64,000 nt of DNA from Gardnerella vaginalis (GCF_040427915.1 NZ_JBETXJ010000002.1:1488001-1552000), one strand, 5' to 3'. Positions 1-13,200 are shown, counted from the first letter of the stretch. A program made the numbers and translations. The notes: a model not told the origin generated them from the letters alone.

Positions 1-1026
1 AATCATGCCAATCATCACGTAAACTGCTTTAAAGAACAGTATCATTATCGAACCGAAAGATATAAGCGCCGCCCATCCCCAGAGAATAAGCACCGCTCCT
101 TGCACAGAATGCCCAATGCGCAACATGCGATGATGCAAATGCATGCGGTCTGGATGCATTGGCGACTGCCCTTTTGCAAGCCTCCTGCATATTGCTAAGC
201 ACATGTCTAATACTGGCAAAAACAGTACTAAAATTGGTAGCAAAATCGGCATAAATACTGGCAAATAGATACTTGTGTGCACTGCAGATGGATCTAAGTG
301 ACCTGTCATTATAATAGACGCGCAAGTTATTAGATATCCGATTAGCATGGATCCAGAATCGCCCATAAAAAGCTTTGCTGGATGCCAATTGTGCAAAATA
401 AACCCTAAGCACATTCCCACCATTGCAACGTCTATAAGAGTTGCCATTGACGCATAGCTTGGAGATGTGCGCGCAAGAATATAAGAGTATGTTGCGAATG
501 CGATTCCGCCTATTGCTACAATTCCAGAAGCCAGCCCATCTAGTCCGTCTACAAAGTTGACTGCATTAATTGAAGCCACGATTAGTATTGCGGTTATTGC
601 GATTGAAAGACTTGGAGACGCTGTAACTAGCGATCCTAGCGGCAATGTAACAATTTGTAATCCGCCCCACGCTACAAAAACAGCTATTAGCAATTGACCT
701 GCAAGTTTTAGCATCCAATCTAAGTCCCAAATGTCGTCGCAAACGCCCAAAAGGCATATGAGTACAGCTCCAGCTAAAACTACCCACGGCTGGTGTGTTC
801 CTGTAAAAAGCCCTGAAATAAAAGGCATGGAGCTTGCAAACGCCATTGATACAGCAAAGCCGAATAGCATTCCCACTCCACCCATACGTGGCGTAGGTAT
901 TGTGTGTACGTCGCGAGCGCGCACTTTTCCAACGGCTCCTATGCGAATCGCAAGATGACGTACAAGCGGCATTATTAGCCAAGTTGCGCCTCCTGCGACT
1001 GCTGCTATAAACAGGTATACCCTCAT
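1..1026 (-). CDS. WecA/Rfe-type polyprenyl-phosphate sugar-1-phosphate transferase, 3'-truncated by the window edge
   Basis: Reading the minus strand from the ATG at 1026 gives 342 residues without a stop, running off the window. It is a multi-pass membrane protein of the MraY/WecA superfamily, which transfers a sugar-1-phosphate from a UDP-sugar to undecaprenyl or decaprenyl phosphate to start a cell-wall or surface glycan. Visible family motifs are the Mg-binding DDIWD at about residues 97-101, NAVNFVDGLDGLA around 154-166, FMGDSG around 220-225 and the HLHHR loop near 296-300, which is typical of WecA rather than MraY. The start overlaps the stop of the upstream tsaC gene by four bases (ATGA), so the two are translationally coupled. 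Linkage to tsaC/prmC/prfA is the usual actinobacterial arrangement. The exact sugar substrate cannot be told from sequence. Confidence 0.88.
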   Translation of the reverse strand, partial: MRVYLFIAAVAGGATWLIMPLVRHLAIRIGAVGKVRARDVHTIPTPRMGGVGMLFGFAVSMAFASSMPFISGLFTGTHQPWVVLAGAVLICLLGVCDDIWDLDWMLKLAGQLLIAVFVAWGGLQIVTLPLGSLVTASPSLSIAITAILIVASINAVNFVDGLDGLASGIVAIGGIAFATYSYILARTSPSYASMATLIDVAMVGMCLGFILHNWHPAKLFMGDSGSMLIGYLITCASIIMTGHLDPSAVHTSIYLPVFMPILLPILVLFLPVLDMCLAICRRLAKGQSPMHPDRMHLHHRMLRIGHSVQGAVLILWGWAALISFGSIMILFFKAVYVMIGMI

Positions 1027-1700
1027 TTCTTGCGACTTTCTGCTCTTATCTGTTCTTCGCTTATCACGCCTTCGCGCAAAATTACAATCCCGTCTTTGTC
1101 GCTTGCATCCGCACCAACCACTGTGCTTGCCACATGCGAGCGCGTTGGGCCAGCGTTTAAGTACAACGGAATTTCGTCTCCAAAAGCCGCTACAGCTTCT
1201 TCTACGCTGTCTGCGCTCTCGTTTCCGCTGCGATTTGCGCTAGATGCAGCAAGCGGCCCCGTAACGCGCAAGATTTTCATTAATTCTGGGCAATCTGGCA
1301 CGCGCACTCCTTGCGTTGCTTCAGCTTGCGTTGCTTGACTTTGCTCACTGCTCTCATCTGCTTTACAAAGCGTAGCAAGCCTTGTAGCTACCGAATCTTT
1401 TTTTGCACACGCGATTGGCGAGTATCCGCCTGGCAGGAATTTTTCCGCCAGCACGTCTAATGGGCTTGGCAAGTAAAGACCGAGTTTTTCTAAATCACTT
1501 ACGCTGCTCATAAGTATTTGCAAGGCTTTTGTGCGTGGCCTGCGTTTTAGTTGGTAGATTTTCGCTACTGCCGCCTCGTTAAATGGGTCGCATGCTACTC
1601 CGTAAACTGTGTCTGTTGGCACTACGATTACGCCGCCTGCGTTGATTATTTGCGCTGCGAGTTGCAATGATTCTTCGTTAATCGTGCAAATTTTACTCAT
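1023..1700 (-). CDS. tsaC: Threonylcarbamoyl-AMP synthase (Sua5/YrdC/TsaC family)
   Basis: This 225-residue protein makes threonylcarbamoyl-AMP from threonine, bicarbonate and ATP, the first step of the t6A37 modification of ANN-decoding tRNAs. The YrdC fold is recognised from GGVIVVPTDTVYGVACDP at residues 22-39 and the basic KRRPRTKALQI segment just after it, which bind the nucleotide. The SANRSGN motif in the middle is also typical. It is the short form without the C-terminal Sua5 domain. A hydrophilic Ser/Gln/Ala insertion (near residues 116-128) is not expected in the core family. The start overlaps the prmC stop by eight bases and the stop overlaps the next gene by four, so prfA-prmC-tsaC-wecA behaves as one operon. 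Confidence 0.93.
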   Translation of the reverse strand: MSKICTINEESLQLAAQIINAGGVIVVPTDTVYGVACDPFNEAAVAKIYQLKRRPRTKALQILMSSVSDLEKLGLYLPSPLDVLAEKFLPGGYSPIACAKKDSVATRLATLCKADESSEQSQATQAEATQGVRVPDCPELMKILRVTGPLAASSANRSGNESADSVEEAVAAFGDEIPLYLNAGPTRSHVASTVVGADASDKDGIVILREGVISEEQIRAESRKK

Positions 1701-2613
1701 TTTTAGCCTCTTTTTTGCATACTACAAATCTTGCTCTGTTTGTTAAGTCGTTTTTGACTTTTGCGCTGCTAAATCCTATGTTTTTTGCATAATCTGTAAG
1801 CGCTTTTCCTTGCGTAATGTCGTGTTCCATAATCATTATTCCACCGTTGCGCAAATACGCAAAACTTGTTTTCATAATTTTTTGCGGTATTAGTAGTCCG
1901 TCTTGAGATCCCCCGTATAGCGCCATTTTTGGGTCGTAGTCTCGTGCTTCAATCTGCTCTACTGGTTTATTTTCCGGCACGTATGGAGGATTCGTAATTA
2001 CTACGTCTACTTTCTCTTTAATAGCATCTATTTCTGGAAGATTAGCATTTGTGGCATCACCTAATATTGCGTGATATCTGTTTGAAATATCATATTTTTC
2101 CGCGATTTTGCGATAGTTTTTTTGCAAATATTCAAAAGCTTTAGGCGACTTTTCTACAGCCCACACTTGCGCGTCTACGACTTCCGTCACAACCGACAAT
2201 CCAATTGCTCCCGATCCTGCGCATAAGTCTAAAACAATAGGATTTTTTAGATTATTTGCGCGAATCCAATCTATTCCCTCTTGAACTACGACTTCTGTTT
2301 CGGGCCTCGGCACAAAAACGCCTTTGCCAACGCTCAAATCTAAGTATCGAAAAATTGCGCATCCAATAATGTGCTGCAATGGCTCGCGCGAAGCACGCCT
2401 AGATATAAAATCGCTATATTTGCTGGCGTAATCGGGCAAAAAATCTTTAAAATCGCCAAGTATTAGCGCTTTGTTTAAGTCTGCTAAACTTACGCCACAA
2501 GCGTGAGCCAGTAGTAAACGCGCGTCGTATTCCGCCGACTCTACACCTGCATCTTCAAGTTTTTCGGCAGATGCGCGCAAAATGTGTAAAATTTCTTGCA
2601 TTTTACAAGCCAC
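1693..2613 (-). CDS. prmC: Peptide chain release factor N5-glutamine methyltransferase
   Basis: PrmC (HemK) methylates the glutamine of the GGQ motif of release factors using S-adenosylmethionine. The 306-residue protein has an N-terminal helical domain, RPETE at 103-107, the SAM-binding DLCAGSGAIG at 129-138 and the catalytic NPPY at 208-211. It follows prfA, whose product is its substrate, by 45 bases. The start given is GTG at 2613; an ATG four codons later (2601) would also serve, and neither has a strong ribosome binding site, so the first residues are uncertain. Confidence 0.95.
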   Translation of the reverse strand: MACKMQEILHILRASAEKLEDAGVESAEYDARLLLAHACGVSLADLNKALILGDFKDFLPDYASKYSDFISRRASREPLQHIIGCAIFRYLDLSVGKGVFVPRPETEVVVQEGIDWIRANNLKNPIVLDLCAGSGAIGLSVVTEVVDAQVWAVEKSPKAFEYLQKNYRKIAEKYDISNRYHAILGDATNANLPEIDAIKEKVDVVITNPPYVPENKPVEQIEARDYDPKMALYGGSQDGLLIPQKIMKTSFAYLRNGGIMIMEHDITQGKALTDYAKNIGFSSAKVKNDLTNRARFVVCKKEAKNE

Positions 2614-2658
2614 GTGGTGATTTTATTTAGATTACTTAACTTACTTGACTAACTTAAC

Positions 2659-3756
2659 TTACTTGGCTTTAGCTAAGCGATCGGCTTCATCCGCCTGAAT
2701 ATCACTGTCGATAACAGGCTGCAAGTCGCCGTTAAGCACCTGGTCAAGATTGTAAGCCTTGTAATTCGTGCGATGATCCACGATACGATTTTCTGGGAAG
2801 TTGTATGTACGGATTCGCTCGGAGCGATCCAACGAGCGCACCTGCGAGTGGCGCATATCCGCCGCCTCCGCCGCCTCCTGCTCGTGCTTCATGGCAAGCA
2901 AACGCGACTTTAGCACGCGCAAGGCTGCAGCGCGGTTTTGAATCTGCGACTTTTCATCTTGCATGCTAACCACAATTCCAGTTGGAATATGCGTCATGCG
3001 AACAGCGGAATAAGTAGTGTTCACGGACTGTCCGCCAGGACCGGAGCTCATGAAAATATCGATTTTCAGGTCTTTTGGATCGATTTCGATTTCGTCATCG
3101 TCTTCGTCTGCTTCTGGGAACACGATTACGCCAGCCGCGGAAGTTTGAATACGCCCTTGCGATTCAGTTACTGGGATTCGCTGCACGCGATGCACGCCGC
3201 CCTCGTACTTCATGCTTGCCCACACGCCGTCTTCTGGAGCAGGCGTGCCTTTTGCGCGAATCGCAAGCTGCACGTCTTTTACACCACCAAGTTCCGTCGA
3301 ATTTTCGCTTTGGATTACTGTAGTCCAGCCGCGCTTTTCCGCGTAACGCATGTACATGCGCAATAAATCGCCAGCAAACAGAGCCGCTTCTTCGCCACCC
3401 GTACCAGCTTTGATTTCCATAATCATGTCTCGCGCATCGTCTGGGTCTCTAGGAATCAGCGCTGTGCGCAACTTTTCTTTTGCTGCTGGAATTTGTTCTT
3501 CTAATTGTTTTGCTTCTTTTGCTAAGTCTTCGTCTTCGCTTGACATTTCGCTAGCTACTTCGTAGTCTTCGCAAAGCTGCTTGTAATTTAGGTACGCGCT
3601 TACAATTGACCCGAGTTCTGCGTGCCTACGACCGAGCTTGCGAATTGCGTCTGGATTAGACGCTACTTCTGGCTCTCCCATGCGATTTTCAATATCGCGG
3701 TATTCGTTTAGAGCTGTAACCGCTGCTGGGAACTGTTCTTCTACTGACTCAGCCAT
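2659..3756 (-). CDS. prfA: Peptide chain release factor 1
   Basis: RF1 recognises UAA and UAG in the ribosomal A site and triggers peptidyl-tRNA hydrolysis. The 365-residue protein has the codon-reading PVT tripeptide at 195-197 (the PxT class, which separates RF1 from the SPF of RF2) and the catalytic GGQ at 241-243 within [15 protein letters not shown]. Length is normal. The ATG at 3756 is preceded by AAAGGAACAAA, a good ribosome binding site. It is the first gene of the prfA-prmC-tsaC-wecA operon and is separated from rpmE by a hairpin terminator. Confidence 0.97.
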   Translation of the reverse strand: MAESVEEQFPAAVTALNEYRDIENRMGEPEVASNPDAIRKLGRRHAELGSIVSAYLNYKQLCEDYEVASEMSSEDEDLAKEAKQLEEQIPAAKEKLRTALIPRDPDDARDMIMEIKAGTGGEEAALFAGDLLRMYMRYAEKRGWTTVIQSENSTELGGVKDVQLAIRAKGTPAPEDGVWASMKYEGGVHRVQRIPVTESQGRIQTSAAGVIVFPEADEDDDEIEIDPKDLKIDIFMSSGPGGQSVNTTYSAVRMTHIPTGIVVSMQDEKSQIQNRAAALRVLKSRLLAMKHEQEAAEAADMRHSQVRSLDRSERIRTYNFPENRIVDHRTNYKAYNLDQVLNGDLQPVIDSDIQADEADRLAKAK

Positions 3757-3867
3757 TTTGTTCCTTTGTAGTCGCGCATAACGCGGATTTTGAATCGAAA
3801 ATATTAAATATTAAGTTAAGTATTAAATATTAAATAAGACACACGAGCACATGTATGTTTAGCACAT

Positions 3868-3917
3868 AAAACGCCAGCCCCGATTCCGCGAGTTACACGA
3901 AAGCAGGGCTGGCGTTT
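3868..3917 (-). terminator. Hairpin terminator after rpmE
   Basis: Inverted arms AAACGCCAGCCC and GGGCTGGCGTTT (12 bp, loop about 25 nt) lie directly after the rpmE stop codon and before prfA. On the minus strand the second arm runs into TTTTATG, a short U tract, so termination of rpmE transcripts is likely but may be partial. Confidence 0.7.
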
Positions 3918-3923
3918 AAAAAG

Positions 3924-4136
3924 CTACTTAGTCTTCTTACCGTAGCGCTTCTCGAAGCGAGCCACGCGGCCGCCGGTGTCGAGAATCTTCTGCTTGCCGG
4001 TATAGAATGGGTGGCACTTTGAGCACACGTCAACCGTCATATGATCGCCATTTGCGGTGGAACGAGTTACGAAAGTGTCTCCGCAGGAGCAGGTAACCTG
4101 CACTGCGTGATAGTCGGGATGAATACCCTGCTTCAT
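3924..4136 (-). CDS. rpmE: 50S ribosomal protein L31, zinc-binding (C+) form
   Basis: L31 is a small protein bridging the ribosomal subunits. The 70-residue product begins [10 protein letters not shown] and carries CxC at residues 16-18 and CxxC at 38-41, the zinc ligands of the C+ form, followed by HPFYTGKQK. The start at 4136 was chosen over a longer in-frame reading because AGGAGA lies just upstream and family members begin at this methionine. In many bacteria C+ L31 is replaced by a cysteine-free paralogue when zinc is short; no such paralogue or Zur box is visible here. A hairpin terminator follows. Confidence 0.96.
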   Translation of the reverse strand: MKQGIHPDYHAVQVTCSCGDTFVTRSTANGDHMTVDVCSKCHPFYTGKQKILDTGGRVARFEKRYGKKTK

Positions 4137-4238
4137 AATGTCTCCTATGGAATTCGGGCGACCCGGGTCGCAAAGCCCCAATAGCTAAGCGTGAACCGGA
4201 ACCTTCGTTATTTTAGTCACCACCCTCGACTCAACAAA

Positions 4239-7200
4239 TCAACTTTCGTTATCTTCGTTCTTACGTCTGCGATGCTTAGCAGCAAATCCAGCTAAACCAA
4301 CAGACGCTAACAAGCTGGCAATTAACGCGGACTGTGTAACGTCACTACCAGTTTGAGGCAGAGCTTCTGACGGCTGCTTTGCAGAATCCTTCACGGCTTC
4401 TGGCTCTGTTTTTTGCTTCGCTTCCGCAGTCTGTTCAGGTACGACTTCAGACGAAGGAGCTTCAGGCATTGGAATATACGGATATGATTCTGGAATCGGA
4501 TATTCTTCTTGTCTTTGTTCTTCTTCTGGCTTTGACGGAGCTGGTGCAGGAGCTGGCGGCACAGGCGTTGGAACAGGTGCTGGAGTTGGCACGAGCATTG
4601 GAGCAGGTTTGCTCTCAGAAATCACATCAATTTCAACAGTAATTTCCGCTTGGCGACCGTACTTGTCGGTAGTGGTAAACGTTAGCTCAACTTTCGGCTT
4701 ACTGTCCACAATCTTCGGAGTTCCGGAAATCGTGCAAGCAGTACCAGCGCATTTTGCGCTAATGCCGTTTACAGAATTCTTAACCTGGGAAACTAACTCG
4801 TTAATAGTTACTTCCTTGCCGTCTACCGTAATCTTGTTATTCGCATCGCCCGAACCTTCAGTCATGTTTTGCAATCTGAAGTTCGTCAAAATACCCTCGC
4901 GAGCAGAACCGCTAAACGTAAACTTCATAGGAGCCATCTTCTCGAAGTTGGCAGTAATAGTGGTTTCACGTATTGGCTTAGGCTCTGGCAGAGAAGTCTC
5001 AGGATTTACACCTACATTGCGCAAAAGCTGCTTCAAGGCTTCCAAACTAGACTTCTTAGAGTTGCGAATTATCTTTGCAACAAATGATTTACCTGCAGCA
5101 TCAGCAAGCTCAGCCAGCTTATCGCGTTCAATAGTATTATTAATCTCCAACGGATTAGTAATATTTTGCGCTAGTAAGTTACTCAATGCAGCTAAAGTAC
5201 TGTTATTAGATTTGCGAATCAACTCAGCTAAGTAATGCTTACCATTACTTTCCGCAATTTTAGCTAATTGCTCTTTCTTCGCTTCATAAATTCCCTTTGC
5301 ATTTTCCTTTTGAGCTTCACTAAGCAGATTCTGCAATGCAGCCAAAGTAGAATTATGCGAATTACGAATAATCTTTGCCACAAACTGCATACCATCAACA
5401 ATAGCTATATTAGCCAATACTTCACGCTCTTCATTGGTAGCTTTACGTTGATCTGCCGGAGACGCTGGCTTTTCAATCGTCTTAGACGACCAATCCTTAA
5501 ACACGTATCCCTTATCAGCAAGAACGTCTGGAATATAATCTTTTATTGCAGACTCTTTGCCATTACGCACCCAGTAAGTGTGCATTGGCGACTGCATGGT
5601 TCCACCCTCGCCAGCTGCATACATTACCTTCGTGTAGTTCTGCGCAATAAATTCATATTCCTTCGTACCTTTTTCTGGCAAATCTTTATCCGCAATAACT
5701 TTCGGAAGCACACGAATATGTACCTTAACAGGAACTATTACCTGTTCCTTCTTATCATTCGTGCGAGTAACGTTTACTACGACAGTGGTAATACCCGGCT
5801 TAGTAATTGCCTTGTTAATATCGTATACGCCAGCACCTTGCACGCCAACAATATTAGGATTCGACTTAGCATCATTCCCGTGCACAAGCTCATCAGGACC
5901 AGGTATGCCGTCGCCAACGCTTAGAACAATATCCGACGCGTTCACGTCGTCAACACGCGCCTGTTTTGCAACATATACGCGAGTTTCTTTTTTATTATAA
6001 TCAGGTGAAGCGGACGTGAGTTCGTTGCCAGCAGCACCATAAATAGACCAGCCACCAAAACCTTTAAGCTGACTACCTAAATCATCAACTTTATTATTAA
6101 TATCGTTATAATAGTTACTACTTTCTGGATCAAAGTAGTACACCTTCGGATTGGAAGTGCCATCGGTCCACCTTCTACCAAAACCTGGTAAGAACAAATG
6201 TGGCACGTAATTATCCGGAATCTTCTCATTGGTGCCAGGCTTCAACACGTTATCCACTCTTCTAAGGACAGCTCTAAACTTGGTGTTTTGAGTAAACGCC
6301 ATCTTAGCAATTTGTTCTTTAGTGTAAAGATTTGTCGTTGACGAGCCACCCGTATTAGCAGAACGTGTTTCAGCAGGAGATGTTGCGTTAGATATAGTTG
6401 CAAACAGAGCTAACGTTGGCAGAGGAGCTGCAGCAGGTAAGCTAGCACGTGTGGCAGGCACAGTACTGCCCTCAACCATCTCCCAACCAAGAAACTCGTA
6501 GTGGAAGCTACGATCATCGTGCTTTGCGCCAGTAACTTGAGGAGCCTTTATGCCCTTAGTATAGTCTCCACTTGTAATTTCGTCGCTGCTAGCCTTCAAG
6601 ATGTAATATTCTTTACGGCCCGAAGCAGCACCTTCATAAGCAGTTGGATCCTCAAACTCTACCTTAACGTAGTTTTTGTTATTCTTTGTAACAAAATCAA
6701 TCTCGCCAGATTCGCCAATAACTGGTTGTTTATCAGTCTGAGTACCAGAACCAGGCTGTTGAGTACCAGAATGAGTATTATCAACCTTCGGCAAGCTTTC
6801 TGGATACATCAGCTGGTAAATCACCTTAAGGCGGGCAACGCGCTTATACTTTTTAGGTTCCACTCCGTCCTTGTAATTGACTGTAATCCTTAGCGGCACA
6901 GTGTACAAAGAAGGCTTCTTAAGCATTTTATCTTCAAAGTCTTTTGGATCCTTACCTTTCGGCAAATCGTATTCGATTTTTACATCTTCTATATCGCCCT
7001 TAGTTTCTGCCTCTTTCTTCAAATCATCAAGATTTGTCAAGTACTTGTCTAACGCCGGAAGCGTGTCACGCTTATCTTGCACAGCAACCAAGTAATCAGT
7101 CTGCACTTCTGGCTCTGTCCAAGGAGTTTGATCTGCCACAAACTCTTGGAATGGTTCATTGACATGCCAGCCGTCTTTCCAATCACCAGTCACGTCAGCA

Positions 7201-10200
7201 ACATCTTTAACTTCAGCAACTTTATTACCGTCATTAAGCATGCTGCTTCGAGACCACTTGCCAGTAGGGTTGGTGAGATTGTTTTGAAGCATCTCAAGAA
7301 CATTCACTGTCTTCCCATCAACAGTCTTCGTGATTTGGGAAAGATCAGTGCCCTTCTTTACGTAGAACACCTTAGGGCCATTTGTGCCGTCAATCTTCCA
7401 CTTTCGTCCTGGAGCAGGCTTGAAGATTGCAACTACAGAATCTTCTGGAACTGTTCCGTTGTCGGACGAGCTGGAGAAGTAGTCGATTCGCTTGTAAATA
7501 GCGTGGTAAGTTACGCCGTTGTCTAAATTGACCTTCTTGTAGCGGTCGCTTGAATTTATGTCAAACGTCTGCTCTGGCTTCTTCTGCTCTGGCTGTGCTG
7601 TACCAGCAGAAGTCGTGCCAGAAGAAGGCGTACTAGTAGTCGGTTCTACAACCTTAGTCGCCCAACCCTTAAACACGTAGTGGTAATGCTGGTCGTTGTA
7701 ATCTTTACCGAAGGCTTGCGGCACACGGATTCTAACATCCTTACCCTTATAAACGTACGCAGTAAGCGTAGTTTCTCCGCCAGCAGGAGTATTAGCATTA
7801 CCGCCATCGTGACCAATAATAGTGCCTTCATCGTTCTTGCCAGTAAAGGTAATCGGCACGTAATCGCCAGCATTATTGCTGCCGTAGTCAGTAGCCTTAA
7901 ACTTATCCCAATCGCTTGCGTACACTAAATCTGGCAGCACGCGGTACAGCACTTCAGCTGCAGCAGTGTTATTGCCAAGCGTCACTTGCACTTTAATCTT
8001 GTGCAATCCTGGAGTGTTGTCAAACTTTTCGCCAGGCGCAAAGCTGAACGTAGCATCAGCCGGATAATCATTAGCATTGGTTATAAGCTTCTTAGCATCA
8101 TCACTACTTCCGGTACTAATATTCTCCTTTGGCGTAAGCACTTGCGGAGCTGCAGCAACAGGTGCCTTCAGCTTGAAGTTAGCAATGTAAATTACTTCAG
8201 GGCTGTTCTGCTCTTCGGAGCGAATCGGCAAACGATTTACGCCATCAGAATACTGAAGCTCCGTAGAACCAGCTTCAGACGAACCGATTTTCGAAGTCCA
8301 GCCAGCAAACTCATAGCCTTGCTTCGCTTTCACTGTTGGAAGCGGCATCTGGTAAGCCTTCGTGCCCTTAATCGCATCGTACACAAGAGCAGAGCCGTCA
8401 GCTACCTTACTTCCTTGCCAGTCAACAACGCTACCCATAGAGCTTTGGTCTTTGGCCACTTTAAACACGTAGCGCGTGTAGTGATCCGGGCGATACTGAG
8501 GATGCTTAGGATCCTGATACTCAGTATCCTGAGGATGCTCAGTACCCTGAGGAGGATAACACTTGCGCTTAAGCACGCGAACGTCTTTATACCTGAAGGT
8601 GTATGTTTTTTCGCCAATCTGCTTGCCATCTTCGTCAGTAGCGTATTCAATATTCTGCTGCGTAGTTTCCGGCATAAAGCCTTCAATCGGCTTGTAGAAC
8701 GCTACGTCGTACTTTCGATTTACAGAGCTGACTTCGCTTTCTGGAAGAAGATCCTTTTCATTGCCGTCTTTGTCAGTTGTTACATAGCGAACCTTATACT
8801 TGCGCGTATTGTACGTTTGGTAGATAAACTCGCCAGTATTCTGATCCTCGTCCTTCGAGGCTTCAAAGCTCGTGAAATGCTTATCTGGGAAGTGCGTTTC
8901 GTCACTGTAGACTGCTTCCGCATTGTAGCGCAAATGCTCACGCAAGCCGGAAACCGTTTGAGTAGAAACGTGATCCACCATCGCGGCTTTTTCTGCGTCT
9001 GTAAGACCAGCCTTCTTATAGTCAGTAAACGTGTACCCTGGCTTTAAGAATATGTGCTTAAAAGTGCCGTTGTAGCGAGTATCCTGAACCCACACTGCAT
9101 CAAGCGTTATATCTTCTACTACTTTGTTGCCGAAAGCGTACGGCAAAGTCGTGCCGTTCTTAGTAATTTCCCAGCCGTAGAAGTCGTAACCTTTGCGCGT
9201 TGGAACCTTTATATCTTTATTTTCCTTAATAACATAGTAGTGATCGAACTGCTGTTTCGTAACTACGTTAGAGTCCTTTATTTCTTTGCCGTTTCCGTCA
9301 ATTTCAGGCATATTGTAGTTAAGCGTTACAGTGTGCTTAATACCTTCTGGCTTACCCCACGCAGCGTAAAGCTTAATGCCGTTGACTGGCACTGTAATAT
9401 CTTTGTCTTCGCCATTTATAAACCGAGTGCCGGCTTGATCAACAGCCCAGCCCTTAAAAACGTAGTCTTTTGGCAGATTTTTAGGACGCTCGATGGAGTA
9501 AGTCTTGCCATTAAGCGTGAAAGTGTACTTGCCGTCGAACTGAGTTGCGGTATCGGTGCCACCGTTTTTAGTTACAGAAGCATCGTAAGACTTAACGTTG
9601 CCATTGTCGTAGTACAAGTCTGCGTCTTTGCCCGTCAATTTAGCGTTGCCGCGCTTAGACAAGCTATACTCAAACGGCAGTTCTTCTGTAGCAGCGACAC
9701 TGCCGTCCTTTATAGCATTGCCGTCCGCATTATAAAACCGCACGAAGTACTTCTGGCGCTTGTACTCGAGAGTTACTATTCCGTTTTCTTCTAATTCATT
9801 AGGAACATTGCTGTCACCAAACTTAAGCTTTCCTTCAAATCCAACAAGATAAGAATGCCAACTAATATGATACTTTTTCTTAAACTCATAATATTTCTTA
9901 TATGCTGGATCAGTTTTAAGTCTTTCAGCAATAGCATCATTTAAATTTTTAAGAGCAAGTCCTCCATCTTCATCTTCTTCGCCAGAAGTATAATTAGGGG
10001 TAGGAAAGCTGTTCCTATCTTCTTCTGGAGCATCTTCGTCTGGAGTATCTTCACCTGTTAAATTGTTATAAATATCATGTATTTTGTCATAGAAATCACT
10101 GAAATCGTCCCGTTCAGGTTTTACTTTTTCATCTTTTGGTTCAAAACCAGCAATAGACGGCGCAGTATACTTGTACTCGTCGTTATTGGTATCATCCTTA

Positions 10201-13200
10201 GCATAGGAATCTGTTGAAATCACATAATCATCATCGCTTGGATCATTGCCGCTTTTAGCAGACGCAATACTTTGCTTTTTAATAATAACCGTATATGGAA
10301 TATCATTATGAGCACCGGTTGTATCAACTGTAAGCAGACGCTGATTATCTTTTAACTCGTGTGTAGTCTGAGGATTATGCTCAGGGTCATCGCTAATTTT
10401 AGGCGCTTGTTTCTCACCCACTACACGGAATTTAGGGTCAGCAAATTCTTTTTTAGTAAAACGAAATGGAGGAGTGTCACGATAATCCGCTTTACCTGCA
10501 GGTCCAATACGCCACCCAAGAGAAGCCTTTTTTTCTTCTTTATCACTAAGCAGATCATTACTAAGATCTATCTCTTCTGCTCCTGGCCAAATATCAGTAA
10601 GCTTTTGACCGTAGCGAACATTTACACGGTAACCTTTGTGGTTAATCTCAGTGCCATGCTCATCTTTGGTTGCGCCATCATACTTCTTTGAGCACTCACC
10701 GCCGCCAGCATAGCAGTAAATAGTTGTTTTGCCATGCTCGTCTGTTTTCTTTATAGCAGCATTGTTGGCACCTTCAAAAGATTTAGCAGGCTTAGCAAAA
10801 ATAAGCTCATAAGTATTGCGGTCGTAAACTAAGTTGAGTGTGTTGTTTAAGTCGTCCGCGCAAAGCATCGACTTAATGCGTTTGCCAAAATCTGGGCGAC
10901 CCGGCACAAAATCATGTTCCTCACGGTTAAGCTTTTTAGTAAGCTCCTTATTCACGTGGAAGTAGCGCGTGAATAAGTCCTTAGAAGTTCTTATGCCCTT
11001 AGCGTCTTTAACATAGTTTCCTTTAGAATCTTTAATGTAATTGTTTTCAAGATTATTAGTATCATACCCGTCTAAGTTTGTTACATGCGTATCGTTCATC
11101 CAGTTGAACTTTGCAATTAAGCCGTCTTCGTGGTCATTCGCTTCTGTACCCTGCAGCTCTTTTCTAGTTAAGCCAAGCTCTGGGCTTTCTACATAATCAT
11201 CTACGCTTTCGCCATTAAGCTTACTAGTATCCTTAGCAACGCCAGCATCATCCATCTTATCAAGCGCAACTTCACTATCAGTTTGCACGTTCTTGCGCTC
11301 AACAAGACCAACAAAGTCGTAGTTTGCAAGCGAATTCGGATGCTCTTTATCAACCAAATCCGCCTTTTGCACCCACACATTCACGCGGTAGCTAGTAGTC
11401 TTGTTCGCTTCCCAATTAGCGAGGAATTGCACATTGTGATCCGGCATCTGGTAGTCATCAAGAGAAACAATAGTATTATCATCATAAAGTGAATTACTCT
11501 TTTTGCTAGGATCTACTAAAGACCATCCTTTAAAAGTGTAGCCGCGCCTAGTTGGTTTCGTAACTTTTGGCACAGGTTGCTGGTAATACACTTTTTGAGC
11601 AGTAACATCCGTACCGCCAGCAGAATCGTAAGTAACCTCATACGCTTTACGGTAGTAGCGAAGGTTCAAAACAAGCTTGTCGCTTTCATCTTCAGAATCC
11701 GAAAGCGGCGAGCTAATAAGATTGTGCTCAGGTTCATAGCCTGGAATATACGTTGAAACAGCTGTTACATCCGAGCCAACTGTGCCAGTAATCTCCGTAA
11801 CGTGAATATTCTCAGAAGTGCCATCCTTATGCTTTACAGTAATTACTTTACCTATACCCAAATTTGGAGCATCGTGGAACTCATCCTTATGATCAAGATC
11901 CTGCACCAAGTGACGCACATAGTACTTAGCTGTTTTAGGAGCGTAGTTGATGTTCAACTCGCCGTAGTACTGAATGCCGTCTTCTGCTTTTGGCTGCGTA
12001 GAGGATGAAGATTGCGGATTTGTAGTTGCTTGAGATGATGAGGTTTGCGGAGCTTGAGCGCCGTTATTGCCCCCAACAGCCGGCCTTTCCTTTACAGCGT
12101 AATCAGTAATCAGCTTCTTGCTTAAACGCAAGTAGCGAACAGCATCCGCATCCGTGCCATCGTCAATAACGAACTTGCTGTTATCTCCCTCACCTTTTTT
12201 AACGTAGTACTGGTAATCACCGGAGTGATATACGGACGGGCGGTATCCAGCAGACTTTGGAAGCTCAATGTATTCGTAACTATTAACATCGTCAAGCTTA
12301 TTCAACTTTTCAACGTCAATCGTAAGCTCGTACGGCTGCACAAGCTGCTTATTCGCAGCGCCACCAATCGTGTAGCGAATTTTCAAATTGTAAGTAGCTT
12401 TTGGCTTTTTGTCAGTTTGTACCTGACCATTGGCTTCACTGGTGCTGCCAGCCGTTGGATTATCCGTATTAGGCTTAATTACCTGGCTATTTGGATCAGT
12501 TGCTGCGTTATTAGTTGTTGTGCCAGTGGTCGGTGTGCCAGTGGTCGGTGTAGACGTTGAAGCAGGTGAAGACGTTGGATTATTGCTCGAAGCAGACCCA
12601 GGCTCTGAAGCAGTGTTTTGTGCAGTAGCTGAATGCGTAGCGCTTTTATCTTCGCTTGTAGCACCTGTAGTTGCACCTTCTGCACTGCTTTGCGAACCTT
12701 GAGCATTGGTTTGCGCACTTGGTTTTTCTGAACTTGGGTTCGCTGTAGTTCCAGCACCAGCATTAGATTCCGCACTTGCAGGAGTTACAGGAGCAGACGG
12801 TGCAGTTGTATTGCTTGCAGGAGTAGTAGTCGGAGTTGCAGTTGTATTATCTGCAGGAGCTACACTACCCCCATTGGAAGCACCATCGCCGCTCCCAACA
12901 GACCTACGAACACGCCCATTTGGTGTATTTGCATCGCTTACTGTATTCGTATTTTCTGAGTGAGTGCTTGAAGGTTGTGCATTTGTATTCTGCTCAGCCG
13001 CAGGCTTCGAGCTTTCAGCATTTCCAGACTGCGCATTCGCAGGCTGCTGATTTTCAGCTGGCTTAACATCAGTAGGCTTAGTACCCTCAGAATCAGTATT
13101 TGAAGCAGCTGGTTTTGCGTTTGCAGGCTGCTGATTTTCAGCGTGTTCAGTCTGCGCTGAATTCTGATTTGGTTCAGCCTTTGCTTCTGGTTCCGTCTTC

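Noticed and set aside
7986..9047. 353-codon plus-strand open frame opposite the giant adhesin
   Set aside because: It lies wholly antisense to a confirmed gene, has no ribosome binding site and reads as basic, Arg/Leu/Phe-rich nonsense caused by the codon bias of the real strand.
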